Notes: generated by a model from the sequence alone, not told the origin. DNA of 17,746 nt from Clostridiales bacterium UBA1381 (GCA_002305435.1 DBQZ01000131.1:1130-18875); one strand, 5' to 3'. Positions 6,310-13,768 are shown, counted from the first letter of the stretch. Made by a program: numbers and translations.

Positions 6310-7047
6310 ATGGACGTTATTATCGGACGAAACCCCGTATTAGAAGCGATAAAATCGGGCAGGACGATAGACCGGCTCTTTGTTAAAGAGGGTAAGGCCG
6401 AAGGCTCCCTGATCCCCATAATAAAAAAGGCAAAGGAGCTTAAAATACCGGTCGTCTATACAAAGCGTGCCCGGCTTGATGAGATGTGCGGGGGAGAGAA
6501 CCATCAGGGCGTAATAGCCGCAGTCAGCGCTTACTCCTACGCCTTGGTGGAGGATATTTTAAAAGCGGCAGAGGAGAAGGGAGAACCTCCGTTCGTAGTT
6601 ATCTGCGACAAGCTGACAGACCCGCATAATCTGGGCGCTATAGTGCGTACTGCAAACTGCGCCGGGGCGCATGGGGTGATAATCCCCGAGCGGTCGAGCG
6701 CAGGGCTTAATGCGGCGGCGGTCAAAGCTGCTGCGGGGGCGGTGGAATATACGCCTGTGGCACGGGTGAAAAATTTGGCTCGCACGATAGATATGCTGAA
6801 GGAGCAGGGGCTTTGGATCGCCTGCGCCGATATGGGCGGCAAGGTTATGTATGAGGCCGACCTTACCGGAGCCTTGGGGATAGTTGTCGGCAGCGAGGGA
6901 GACGGAGTGAGCCGGCTTGTACGGGAAAAATGCGATTTTACAGTAAGCGTGCCTATGAGCGGCAGGATAAACTCACTTAACGCTTCGGTAGCGGCAGGGG
7001 TGCTGATGTACGAGGCGTACCGCCAGAGAAATTACGGAAAGGAATAG
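6310..7047 (+). CDS. rlmB: TrmH/SpoU-family RNA 2'-O-methyltransferase, RlmB-like
   Basis: The product is a SPOUT-class enzyme that methylates a ribose 2'-OH with S-adenosylmethionine, probably on 23S rRNA. The 245-residue protein begins with an RlmB-type RNA-binding domain (IIGRNPVLEAI, residues 4-14). After a linker come the three SpoU motifs: DPHNLGAIVRTA with the catalytic Arg, IVVGSEGDGVSRLV, and VPMSGRINSLNASVAAG, which form the knotted SAM site. I start at the ATG 6310-6312 because homologues begin with this segment and the in-frame ATG at 6271 lies inside lysC. The start is one base after the lysC stop (TGAGATG) without a clear ribosome site, implying translational coupling. The exact target nucleotide (G2251 in E. 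coli RlmB) is inferred from the family; a tRNA target is possible. Confidence 0.88.
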   Translation: MDVIIGRNPVLEAIKSGRTIDRLFVKEGKAEGSLIPIIKKAKELKIPVVYTKRARLDEMCGGENHQGVIAAVSAYSYALVEDILKAAEEKGEPPFVVICDKLTDPHNLGAIVRTANCAGAHGVIIPERSSAGLNAAAVKAAAGAVEYTPVARVKNLARTIDMLKEQGLWIACADMGGKVMYEADLTGALGIVVGSEGDGVSRLVREKCDFTVSVPMSGRINSLNASVAAGVLMYEAYRQRNYGKE

Positions 7048-7052
7048 ATGCA

Positions 7053-7322
7053 ATGAAAGCTGTAGTAACCGTTGTCGGTGTGGATAAGCCCGGGATAATA
7101 GCAAAGGTCAGCGGGCTTCTGTTCGAGAACGGCATAAATATCATGGACATTTCCCAGACTATTATGAGCGATATGTTTACTATGATAATGCTGATAGACT
7201 TGACGGACGTGGCCATCCCCGTAGCGGAGCTTACCGAGATGCTGGAGAAGCTGGGCGCTGAGATGGATTTGTCCATCCATATGCAGAGAGAGGAACTGTT
7301 CCGTTCCATGCACAGGATATAA
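7053..7322 (+). CDS. UPF0237-family ACT-domain protein
   Basis: This 89-residue protein is essentially one ACT domain, a fold that usually binds amino acids or other small ligands. The first strand and loop read VVTVVGVDKPGIIAKVSGLL, typical of ACT domains, with the DKPGI turn where ligands normally bind. The rest (ENGINIMDISQ, then SDMFTMIMLIDL) fits the UPF0237 family, to which the Streptococcus pneumoniae protein SP_0238 belongs. AAAGGAA lies about 9 bases before the ATG, inside the rlmB end. Its gene precedes a UPF0210 gene, a pairing kept in many Firmicutes and other bacteria. I infer that it senses an amino acid or metabolite and acts on or with the UPF0210 protein; the true ligand and role are unknown. 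It is 5 bases downstream of rlmB and likely cotranscribed with the threonine genes. Confidence 0.9.
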   Translation: MKAVVTVVGVDKPGIIAKVSGLLFENGINIMDISQTIMSDMFTMIMLIDLTDVAIPVAELTEMLEKLGAEMDLSIHMQREELFRSMHRI

Positions 7323-7355
7323 CAGCGGAAATAGCTGCTGTAACGAATAATGCGG

Positions 7356-7393
7356 AGCGTGTACAGGGAACCTATGTGTTGTTTGTATACGCT
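7356..7393 (+). other. Hairpin in the gap between the UPF0237 and UPF0210 genes
   Basis: AGCGTGTAC (7356-7364) pairs with GTATACGCT (7385-7393) as a 9-bp stem with one G-T pair and a 20-base loop, followed by TTTGCTTTGG. The T-tract is short and interrupted, so at most it is a weak or partial terminator. The 109-base gap holds no other recognisable feature besides the duplicated ribosome site. Confidence 0.4.
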
Positions 7394-7431
7394 TTTGCTT
7401 TGGGCGAATTTTATGCGAAAGGAATAGGGCA

Positions 7432-8799
7432 ATGATAAATCCCTTTGAAATAATCGAAACGATCAACATGATCGACAAGGAGAACCTCGACATAAGAACG
7501 GTCACAATGGGTATATCCTTAAAAGACTGCGCAGGCCCTGATATAGATGAGGTCTGCGAAAAGGTATACCGCAAAATAACCACATATGCAAAGGATCTTG
7601 TAAAGACCGGAGAGGAAATCTCCGCCCAGTTCGGGATACCTATAATAAATAAGAGAATATCTGTAACTCCTGTCTCCGCATTGGTGGACGCTTTATGCGA
7701 GCCGGACGAGGATAAGGCGGTAAAGCTTGCAAAGACTCTCGACCGTGCGGCAAAGGACTGCGGGGTAAACTTCCTCGGCGGATATTCGGCTCTTGTACAC
7801 AAGGGCATAACCAAGGGAGAGAGGGTGCTTATAAACTCCATTCCCCGAGCGCTTGCAGAAACGGACATTGTTTGTTCGAGCGTCAATATCGGTTCGACGA
7901 GAGCCGGCATAAATATGGATGCGGTGAAGAAAATGGGCGAGGTCGTTAAGGAAGCGGCTGAGCTTACGAAGGATTCGCAAGGGTTTGCCTGTGCGAAGCT
8001 TGTGGTATTTTGCAATGCCGTTGAGGATAACCCGTTTATGGCGGGGGCGTTCCACGGCGAGGGCGAGGGCGACTGCGTGATAAATGTCGGCGTTTCCGGC
8101 CCCGGCGTTGTAAAATGCGCTCTTGAAAAGGTAAAGGGCGAGCCGTTCGGCGTGGTGGCTGAAACGATAAAACGCACGGCGTTCAAGATAACCCGTATGG
8201 GTCAGCTTGTAGCGCAGGAAGCATCAAAGAGACTTGGAGTCCCGTTTGGGATAGTGGATCTTTCGCTTGCCCCGACGCCGGCGGTGGGTGACAGCGTGGC
8301 ATATATATTGGAAGAGATGGGACTTGAGAAATGCGGTACCCACGGTACAACTGCGGCGCTTGCGCTTTTAAACGACGCAGTTAAAAAAGGCGGTGTTATG
8401 GCGTCAAGCTACGTGGGCGGGCTTTCGGGAGCGTTTATCCCGGTAAGCGAGGATGCCGGCATGATAGCGGCCGCCAAAGAGGGGGCGCTTTCGATAGAGA
8501 AACTGGAGGCTATGACCTGCGTTTGCTCGGTGGGACTTGATATGATAGTTGTACCCGGCGATACGTCCGCTTCTACAATATCGGCGATAATAGCTGATGA
8601 GGCGGCTATCGGCATGATAAATTCAAAAACAACGGCAGTGAGGATAATTCCTGCGCCCGGAGCGAAGATCGGAGATACAGTCGAGTTTGGGGGACTGCTC
8701 GGATCCGGCCCGGTGATGAGTGTCAGGGAATATTCAAGCGCCGATTTTATAAACCGCGGCGGCCGGATACCGGCTCCGCTTAACAGCCTTAAAAACTGA
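7432..8799 (+). CDS. UPF0210 (DUF711) family protein of unknown function
   Basis: The 455-residue protein matches the UPF0210 family in length and in several blocks. These include an N-terminal LDIRTVTMGISLKDC segment, KRISVTPVSAL, the FLGGYSALVHKG region, the GVSGPGVV turn and a C-terminal segment VVPGDTSASTISAII. Databases often label it a PFL family protein because a solved Streptococcus structure has a barrel related to pyruvate formate-lyase and ribonucleotide reductase. I see no glycyl-radical RVxGY-type motif, so a radical enzyme function should not be assumed. AAAGGAA lies 8-10 bases before the ATG. It follows the UPF0237 ACT gene and precedes the V-type ATPase operon by 31 bases with no terminator visible. 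It is predicted cytosolic, with neither signal peptide nor membrane segments. The reaction is unknown. Confidence 0.9.
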   Translation: MINPFEIIETINMIDKENLDIRTVTMGISLKDCAGPDIDEVCEKVYRKITTYAKDLVKTGEEISAQFGIPIINKRISVTPVSALVDALCEPDEDKAVKLAKTLDRAAKDCGVNFLGGYSALVHKGITKGERVLINSIPRALAETDIVCSSVNIGSTRAGINMDAVKKMGEVVKEAAELTKDSQGFACAKLVVFCNAVEDNPFMAGAFHGEGEGDCVINVGVSGPGVVKCALEKVKGEPFGVVAETIKRTAFKITRMGQLVAQEASKRLGVPFGIVDLSLAPTPAVGDSVAYILEEMGLEKCGTHGTTAALALLNDAVKKGGVMASSYVGGLSGAFIPVSEDAGMIAAAKEGALSIEKLEAMTCVCSVGLDMIVVPGDTSASTISAIIADEAAIGMINSKTTAVRIIPAPGAKIGDTVEFGGLLGSGPVMSVREYSSADFINRGGRIPAPLNSLKN

Positions 8800-8830
8800 C
8801 GGCCTATTTCACTGAAAGGAGTGGACAGCG

Positions 8831-9139
8831 ATGGAAGAAGTTATCATGATGATGCTCGATATAGAGGATCAGGCGCAAAGCGTTGTAAAAGGTGCGCGCC
8901 AGGCTCAGAAGAGCTTTGATAAGACAATTGAGCAGGAAATTGAAACTATGCGTGAAGAGATAGCTCGCCGTGCCGATAAACGCTGTAAGACGGTTAGTGA
9001 GCTTGAGGAAAAAGAAGCCAAACGTGAGATCGCACGCATAAAGGCAAGCTCTGCTGAAAAACAGCAGCGTCTTGCAAAACGTGTCAAGGAGAAAAAGGAC
9101 GCATGGGTGAGCGAGATAATAGACAATATTATCAGCTGA
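8831..9139 (+). CDS. atpH: V-type ATP synthase subunit H (peripheral stalk, G/H type)
   Basis: This 102-residue protein is almost entirely charged heptad-like helix rich in Glu, Lys, Arg, Gln and Ala from about residue 15 to 95, as expected for the H (eukaryotic G) subunit. H pairs with subunit E to form the peripheral stalks that hold the A3B3 head against the membrane part. It has no catalytic motif, so the call rests on composition, size and position as the first gene of the operon; the E. hirae ntp operon also starts with such a gene (ntpF). AAAGGAG at 8815-8821 gives a good spacing of 9 bases to the ATG. Only 31 bases separate it from the UPF0210 stop and no promoter is evident there, so the operon may be read from upstream. 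Confidence 0.85.
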   Translation: MEEVIMMMLDIEDQAQSVVKGARQAQKSFDKTIEQEIETMREEIARRADKRCKTVSELEEKEAKREIARIKASSAEKQQRLAKRVKEKKDAWVSEIIDNIIS

Positions 9140-9179
9140 GGACTCTTGCCCGGCATCCCAAAAGAAGGGAGATGAAAAG

Positions 9180-10223
9180 ATGAGCGCTCAATTCTGTGCA
9201 ATCTCAGCCAAGCTGAAAGCGATGAACAGAAGTACCCTCAAAAGGGGGGATTATGAGGAGATGCTGTTAAAGAAAACCGTGCCGGAGATCTGTGACTATC
9301 TGGTACGCAATACCCGATACAGCGATAATCTCAAAAATCTCGCCCGTGAGGATATTCACCGCCGCCGTATGGAGGAGATGATATGGCAGGAGCAGTTTTC
9401 CGATTACATGAGCCTTTACCAGTTCATAAGCTCGGAACAGAGGACGCTTTTGAAATACCTCTTCCTGCGCCGGGAGATCGATTACTTAAAAAGCCGTATC
9501 CGCAGTATGTATACAGGCGATGAGCAGACGCCGGTGTTCCGTGGGGCGTTTAAGGAATTTTTCCGCCGCCACAGCCGCATAAACCGTGAAGCGGTGCATG
9601 AGGCGAAAACATTGGCAGAATACCGTGACGCCTGCAAGGATACGCCGATGTATGCGGTGCTGGCAAGGGCGGAGGAGCTTGATGCCGATTATTTTGCGGT
9701 CAGCATGATGCTTGACAGCTTCTACTTCCAGGAGCTGTGGAAAGAGAAAAAACGATTTTTCCGCAGCGGCGGGGAGGACGAAGGCTTTACAAGGCTTATT
9801 GGCGAGGAGATAGACTGCCTTAATATCATCTGGATGTACAGGGCGAAAAAGTATTTTAAGATGAGCCCCGAGCTTATCTATACGTACCTGATACCTGTGC
9901 GCTACAGGCTTAGCCCTGAGCAGATACGCATAATGGCGGATGCGGAGGATGCGGATAAGATGATCGCAGCCGTTCGCATTACCCCCTACGCAGCCTTGTT
10001 TGACAATATCGGCGAGGAGGGCGTTTTCGTGGAGGAAAACTACCGCCGCTTAAGAGCAAGGACGGCTGAGAGGATATTCGTCAATGAACCGAGGTCGATG
10101 GGAGAGGTCTTTGCGTACTTCCAGATAAAGGAAGCCGAAACGTACCGCATAATAACGATAATAGAGGGTAAGAGATACAGCGTTGAAGATGCGATTATCA
10201 GACAACACCTGATGTTTGCATAA
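9180..10223 (+). CDS. atpC: V-type ATP synthase subunit C (AC39/d type rotor connector)
   Basis: Subunit C is the funnel-shaped all-helical connector that seats the D/F central stalk on the proteolipid ring. The 347-residue product shows the AC39 pattern. The N-terminal SAKLKAMNRSTLKRGDYEEM includes the MNRSTL-type segment and the following acidic helices. The middle of the protein contains YLFLRREIDYLKSRIR, and the C-terminus has FAYFQIKEAETYRIITIIEG, a region well conserved in this family. The protein is soluble with no membrane segment. AAGGGAG (9165-9171) lies 8 bases from the ATG. Its place directly after H and ahead of I differs from E. hirae, where C follows K and E. A long 193-base gap separates it from I. 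Confidence 0.93.
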   Translation: MSAQFCAISAKLKAMNRSTLKRGDYEEMLLKKTVPEICDYLVRNTRYSDNLKNLAREDIHRRRMEEMIWQEQFSDYMSLYQFISSEQRTLLKYLFLRREIDYLKSRIRSMYTGDEQTPVFRGAFKEFFRRHSRINREAVHEAKTLAEYRDACKDTPMYAVLARAEELDADYFAVSMMLDSFYFQELWKEKKRFFRSGGEDEGFTRLIGEEIDCLNIIWMYRAKKYFKMSPELIYTYLIPVRYRLSPEQIRIMADAEDADKMIAAVRITPYAALFDNIGEEGVFVEENYRRLRARTAERIFVNEPRSMGEVFAYFQIKEAETYRIITIIEGKRYSVEDAIIRQHLMFA

Positions 10224-10300
10224 ACCGAGCTTTCTTGAAAACGTGTCGTGAAAAGATGCGCTTTTAAGAGCGTTTGGACTTTCGCACCAAGGCGGAAGCG

Positions 10301-10369
10301 GGCGCAGGGGGACGGCTTCACAAGAGCAAAAGCCCCTTGCGCCGACAAAACAGGCTGTAAAATCACAGC
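10301..10369 (+). other. Strong intercistronic hairpin between subunits C and I
   Basis: GGCGCAGGGGG (10301-10311) pairs with CCCCTTGCGCC (10333-10343) in an 11-bp, mostly GC stem with one G-T pair and a 21-base loop. A second small stem, GCTGT (10354-10358)/ACAGC (10365-10369), follows. No T-run follows either, so neither is an intrinsic terminator. The whole gap 10224-10416 has no convincing gene or promoter. Such stems can mark RNA processing or stability sites that set different subunit levels. Confidence 0.6.
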
Positions 10370-10416
10370 GGGATCTTACGGCCGTCAGGTATCGGAATTT
10401 AAGGAGGGATGAGTAC

Positions 10417-12345
10417 GTGTCTGTTGTAAAAATGCAGGCGGTCACGATTGCGGGGCGGATAGAAGAATTTGAGGACGTCGTTGACAAGTATATCTATAAC
10501 CGCGATATTGATCTTGAGGACACGATAAAAGTGCTTGCAGACAAGACAAAGCGGCTTGAACCGTTTGACGAGTCGGAAAGCTACGGCAGTGTGGCGGCGG
10601 ATATTCTGCGTCTTGCGGGCATTACCCCCGAGGAAAAGCCGGTGACAGATAACCGGGTTACCTTGGAGGAGATGACCGAATTTCTTGACAAGCTCTCCCA
10701 GGAGCTTGAGGAGGAAAGAGCCGTTGACGATAATCTGCGCACGAAAATCGGGGATAATAATAACACAATTGAAAGGCTCAAGAATTTTTTGGGCTTTGAC
10801 GCCGATTTGGAGAAGCTTTCTAATATGGAGTTTTTCGGCTTCCGTTACGGCCGTCTGCCAAAGGGCGGTTACAAGACGTTAAATGATTATCTGCAAAACA
10901 TAGATGCGATGTTTGTAAAGGTGTCTGAGGACAGGGAGGATATAATAGGATATTATATTGCCCCGGCGTCAAAGCTTGAGGGCGTGGATGGGATATTCTC
11001 CTCGCTGTACTTTGCAAGGGAGGATATACCCGAGCGTGTCTGCGGCTCTGCCAGAGAATCTATAGATATGCTCACAGCAGAGAACGAGGAGCTTAAAAAG
11101 GAGCTTGAGAAGAACGAAGCACAGACGAAAAAGCTGATTGCAGGTTCAATAGACCGGCTGACGCTTTATTACAACATTGCCAGACGCAGGCTTAGCTTTG
11201 CAGAGGTAAGACGTCATGCGGCACATTCGAGGGACTTTTTCTACATTGTAGGCTGGATGTCGAAAAAGGATGCCGCAGCTCTTGAAAAGGAGATTGGAGC
11301 AGGGGGCAGCAGCGTCATGTTCCATGCGGAGGATCCCGAGGAAATGAAGGAGTCGGTCGTTCCTCCGACGAAATTAAAGAACAACATAGTATTCAGACCG
11401 TTTGAGATGTTTGTCAGGATGTACGGTCTGCCGAATTACCGTGAGATGGATCCGACGCCGATACTGGCAGTTACATATATACTGTTTTTCGGCATGATGT
11501 TCGGCGATGTCGGCCAGAGTGCGGTTTTGGCTGTACTGGGATTTGTGCTCTATGCGATAAAGAAATGGGATCTGGCAGGAATGATCGGCTGGGTCGGCAT
11601 TTCGGGTATAATTTTCGGTTTCGTCTATGGCAGCTTTTTCGGAAACGAGGAGGTTCTGGGCGAATGGATACCGTGGCTTGAGCCGTTCCAGCTAAAGCCG
11701 ATGGAATCAATAGCGACGCTTTTGGTCGGAGCTATAGCTATGGGCGTTGTGATAATCATATTTGGCATGATAGTGAACATTATAAACAGCATCAAACAGA
11801 AAAAATACGGCGAAGCGTTTTGCGGACACAACGGTGCGGCGGGCTTGGTGTTCTACGTAACGCTGATACTGCTTGCTGTATCAAAGCTGCCGTCAATGTT
11901 TGGCATTGACCCGTTTTTGAACGTACCGTCAGGGATAGCTGCGGCGGTTATGGTGATTATGGTAATCGTAATGTACCTGTCGGAGCCGCTTTCAAAGCTG
12001 ATAGACGGAAAGAAGGACTGGCTCCCGAAGGAGGGTATGTTCTTTGTGGAGAATTTGTTTGAGATGTTTGAGGTCGTACTGAGCTTTTTTACCAACACAA
12101 TATCCTTCCTGCGTGTGGGAGCGTTCGCTGTTGTACACGTTGGTATGATGATGGTTGTGCAGGTACTCTCCGGCTCCGGCGGAGCAGGCGGAATACTTGT
12201 GCAGATTTTCGGCAACGTGCTGGTAATGGGGCTTGAAGGGCTGATAGTAGGCATACAGGTGCTGCGTCTTGAATACTATGAGATGTTCAGCAGATATTTC
12301 AGCGGTACGGGACGTCCTTTTGTATCGCTTAAGGACAATAAATAA
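10417..12345 (+). CDS. atpI: V-type ATP synthase subunit I (a-type membrane stator)
   Basis: Subunit I carries the two ion half-channels beside the proteolipid ring. The 642-residue protein has a cytosolic N-terminal half with long coiled-coil stretches (about 85-125 and 215-250). About eight membrane helices follow between residues 345 and 640. Two conserved membrane arginines are visible: Arg566 in NTISFLRVGAF and Arg617 in GIQVLRLEYYEMF. They match the essential pair reported for E. hirae NtpI (R573 and R629) in context and approximate spacing. Translation starts at GTG (10417-10419), 8 bases after a strong AAGGAGGG site; this gives the usual family N-terminus VVKMQ. An ATG at 10409 is out of frame and stops at once. 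The gene follows the 193-base hairpin gap. Confidence 0.95.
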   Translation: MSVVKMQAVTIAGRIEEFEDVVDKYIYNRDIDLEDTIKVLADKTKRLEPFDESESYGSVAADILRLAGITPEEKPVTDNRVTLEEMTEFLDKLSQELEEERAVDDNLRTKIGDNNNTIERLKNFLGFDADLEKLSNMEFFGFRYGRLPKGGYKTLNDYLQNIDAMFVKVSEDREDIIGYYIAPASKLEGVDGIFSSLYFAREDIPERVCGSARESIDMLTAENEELKKELEKNEAQTKKLIAGSIDRLTLYYNIARRRLSFAEVRRHAAHSRDFFYIVGWMSKKDAAALEKEIGAGGSSVMFHAEDPEEMKESVVPPTKLKNNIVFRPFEMFVRMYGLPNYREMDPTPILAVTYILFFGMMFGDVGQSAVLAVLGFVLYAIKKWDLAGMIGWVGISGIIFGFVYGSFFGNEEVLGEWIPWLEPFQLKPMESIATLLVGAIAMGVVIIIFGMIVNIINSIKQKKYGEAFCGHNGAAGLVFYVTLILLAVSKLPSMFGIDPFLNVPSGIAAAVMVIMVIVMYLSEPLSKLIDGKKDWLPKEGMFFVENLFEMFEVVLSFFTNTISFLRVGAFAVVHVGMMMVVQVLSGSGGAGGILVQIFGNVLVMGLEGLIVGIQVLRLEYYEMFSRYFSGTGRPFVSLKDNK

Positions 12346-12374
12346 AACGGATAAAAATTCGGAGGTAATGGAAA

Positions 12375-12791
12375 ATGTTGAAAGTATTACTTATTTTAGC
12401 AGGTCTTAGCGTGTTGGTACCGTTCGTTATGTATAAGGCGACGAACGAAACAAAGGGTAAAGAGTGTCTTGTTATGAATGCGGTGACGTTTTTCGGTGTA
12501 ATAGGCGTTGCTATGGTGTACATCTTAAGCTGCGGCGTGACGGCTTTTGCGGCTCCGGAGACGGCTGAGGCAGCAATGAGCGTCGGCGAGGGCTTAAAGT
12601 TCATCGGCGCTGCGCTTTCGACCGGCCTTTCCGGTATAGGCGGCGGTATTGCGGTTGCATCAGCTGCATCGGCTGCTATCGGCGCTATGAGCGAGAACGA
12701 GAAGCTCATGGGTAAAACGCTTATCTTCGTTGCTCTTGCCGAAGGTATCGCCCTTTACGGTCTGGTAATATCCATCCTCATCATGCAGTAA
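12375..12791 (+). CDS. atpK: V-type ATP synthase subunit K (proteolipid c subunit) with an N-terminal extension
   Basis: K forms the rotating membrane ring. The canonical helical hairpin is in the C-terminal half: glycine-rich helix STGLSGIGGGIAVASAASAA (residues 82-101), a polar loop ENEK, then ALAEGIALYGLVI with the ion-binding Glu123. The 138-residue length is between the single hairpin (about 80) and double hairpin (about 155-160) forms. The N-terminal 60 residues have two extra hydrophobic segments (4-20 and 34-58) that do not look like a c-subunit hairpin and lack a membrane carboxylate. They end in AFA (57-59) before APETAEA, resembling a signal peptidase site; cleavage there would leave 79 residues. 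No Gln is seen in the first helix where Na+-binding rings often have one, which may favour H+. GGAGGT lies 8 bases before the ATG. Confidence 0.93.
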   Translation: MLKVLLILAGLSVLVPFVMYKATNETKGKECLVMNAVTFFGVIGVAMVYILSCGVTAFAAPETAEAAMSVGEGLKFIGAALSTGLSGIGGGIAVASAASAAIGAMSENEKLMGKTLIFVALAEGIALYGLVISILIMQ

Positions 12792-12802
12792 GGTAGAGAA
12801 CA

Positions 12803-13111
12803 ATGAAATTGTATCTTATAAGCGACAATATCGACACACAGGTCGGAATGAGGCTGGCAGGCATTGACGGGGTAGTCCTCCACGAGCCGGAGGCCATCAT
12901 GGAGGCTGTTAGGAAAACGGCCGAAAATGAGGAAATAGGCGTGCTGCTTATCACTGAGAAAGCTGCGGATATGGTCAAGGATGATATTCGTACGTTCAGG
13001 ATGAATATGCACCGTCCGCTTATCGTGGAAATACCTGACCGGCACGGAAGCCGGGATATTGCCGGCAGCATTAACAGTATGGTTGAGGAATCTATAGGCC
13101 TGAAGCTGTAA
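12803..13111 (+). CDS. atpF: V-type ATP synthase subunit F (central rotor)
   Basis: Subunit F binds subunit D to form the central shaft. The 102-residue protein starts KLYLISDNIDTQVGMRLAGI, the typical opening strand and loop of F subunits (usually DxDTxxGFRLAG). The conserved IGVLLITEKAAD segment follows, and RPLIVEIPDRHG, the usual P-x-x-x-x-I-P-x motif, lies near residues 70-80. Length is normal. The gene lies 11 bases after K, with AAGGTAG about 8 bases before the ATG. Subunit E follows after 30 bases. This F-before-E order is the reverse of that in the E. hirae operon. Confidence 0.95.
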   Translation: MKLYLISDNIDTQVGMRLAGIDGVVLHEPEAIMEAVRKTAENEEIGVLLITEKAADMVKDDIRTFRMNMHRPLIVEIPDRHGSRDIAGSINSMVEESIGLKL

Positions 13112-13141
13112 GAGCCAGGAAACTGACGGGAGGCGTTAGAT

Positions 13142-13738
13142 ATGGATAATAAAACATCAGAAAAACTTGATAAATTCACCAAAATCGTCATGGATGACGC
13201 TGCAAAGATGCGTGATGAGCTTCTGGCCGGTATGGACGAGGAGAAAGCTGCCGTTCTAAAGCGTAAGGAAACGGAATTTCTCGAAGAGGCGTACAAGAAG
13301 ATCCAGGACAGCGTAAACCAGAGCCGCCGCAAGGACAGGGAAAAGGTTCTTCAGGCGGAGACGGAAGCACGTCATGAGCTGCTTTTATTGAGAGAGCGCA
13401 TAATACGTGAGGTATTCACCGAGGTAAACGACAGGCTGCGTGCGTTTAGAAAAACGCCGGAATACCAGCAGTGGCTTTTGAGAAAGACGAAAAAGGCCAT
13501 GGCGGAAGCAGGCAGCGGCGTTTTGGTAATATGGGCGGCTCCGGAGGACGTTGAGCTGATAAAGGCTGAGTTTGCAGGCGGGCAGGTAACGGTTGAAGAG
13601 GAAACGGACAAAAACTTTGGCGGCGGTGTGGTCGTTATGAATACAGAACACCACATTGCAGTTGACTATTCTTTCCGCACTCTGCTCGCAGACCAGAAAA
13701 AGGACTTTTTAAGCCACAGCGGTCTGAGCGTGGATTAA
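13142..13738 (+). CDS. atpE: V-type ATP synthase subunit E (peripheral stalk)
   Basis: Subunit E is the long partner of H in the peripheral stalks. The 198-residue product has a charged, heptad-rich N-terminal helix (about residues 5-100). A small globular C-terminal domain ends in DKNFGGGVVVMNTEHHIAVDYSF, matching the conserved GGxxxxxxxGxixxdnt-like patch of E subunits that contacts the top of the head. GGGAGG (13128-13133) lies 8 bases before the ATG. The gene is preceded by F and followed by A after 30 bases. It has no membrane segments. Size and architecture are normal for bacterial and archaeal E. Confidence 0.93.
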   Translation: MDNKTSEKLDKFTKIVMDDAAKMRDELLAGMDEEKAAVLKRKETEFLEEAYKKIQDSVNQSRRKDREKVLQAETEARHELLLLRERIIREVFTEVNDRLRAFRKTPEYQQWLLRKTKKAMAEAGSGVLVIWAAPEDVELIKAEFAGGQVTVEEETDKNFGGGVVVMNTEHHIAVDYSFRTLLADQKKDFLSHSGLSVD

Positions 13739-13768
13739 AACAGGTCCGGGAAAGGACTGACAGGACAT

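Larger units (their letters stand above)
7037..7427 (+). repeat. Near-duplicate ribosome-binding segment before the UPF0237 and UPF0210 genes
   Basis: GAAAGGAATAG occurs at 7037-7047 and again at 7417-7427. Each copy is followed within a few bases by GCAATGA, which contains the start codon of the next gene (7053 and 7432). The bases just before also look related (GAAATTACG versus GAATTTTATGC). The first copy includes the rlmB stop codon. It may be a small duplication that supplied the second gene's ribosome site. The coordinates span both copies, not a continuous repeat. Confidence 0.5.

Noticed and set aside
7032..8186. Long minus-strand open frame (384 codons) opposite the UPF0237 and UPF0210 genes
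   Set aside because: It is the antisense of two recognised genes, with Ser/Thr/Pro-rich composition typical of shadow frames and no family resemblance.
7432..8799. UPF0210 protein as a glycyl-radical pyruvate formate-lyase
   Set aside because: Despite the common database label, no glycyl-radical C-terminal motif or paired catalytic cysteines are visible and no activating enzyme gene is nearby.
10337..10363. Promoter-like TTGCGC and TAAAAT before subunit I
   Set aside because: Spacing is only 15 bases, the -35 is poor and overlaps the strong hairpin, so it is not a credible promoter by eye.
12375..12791. Subunit K as a tandem double-hairpin proteolipid
   Set aside because: The N-terminal half lacks the glycine-rich helix and the membrane carboxylate of a second c-type hairpin, so it is an extension and not a duplicated hairpin.
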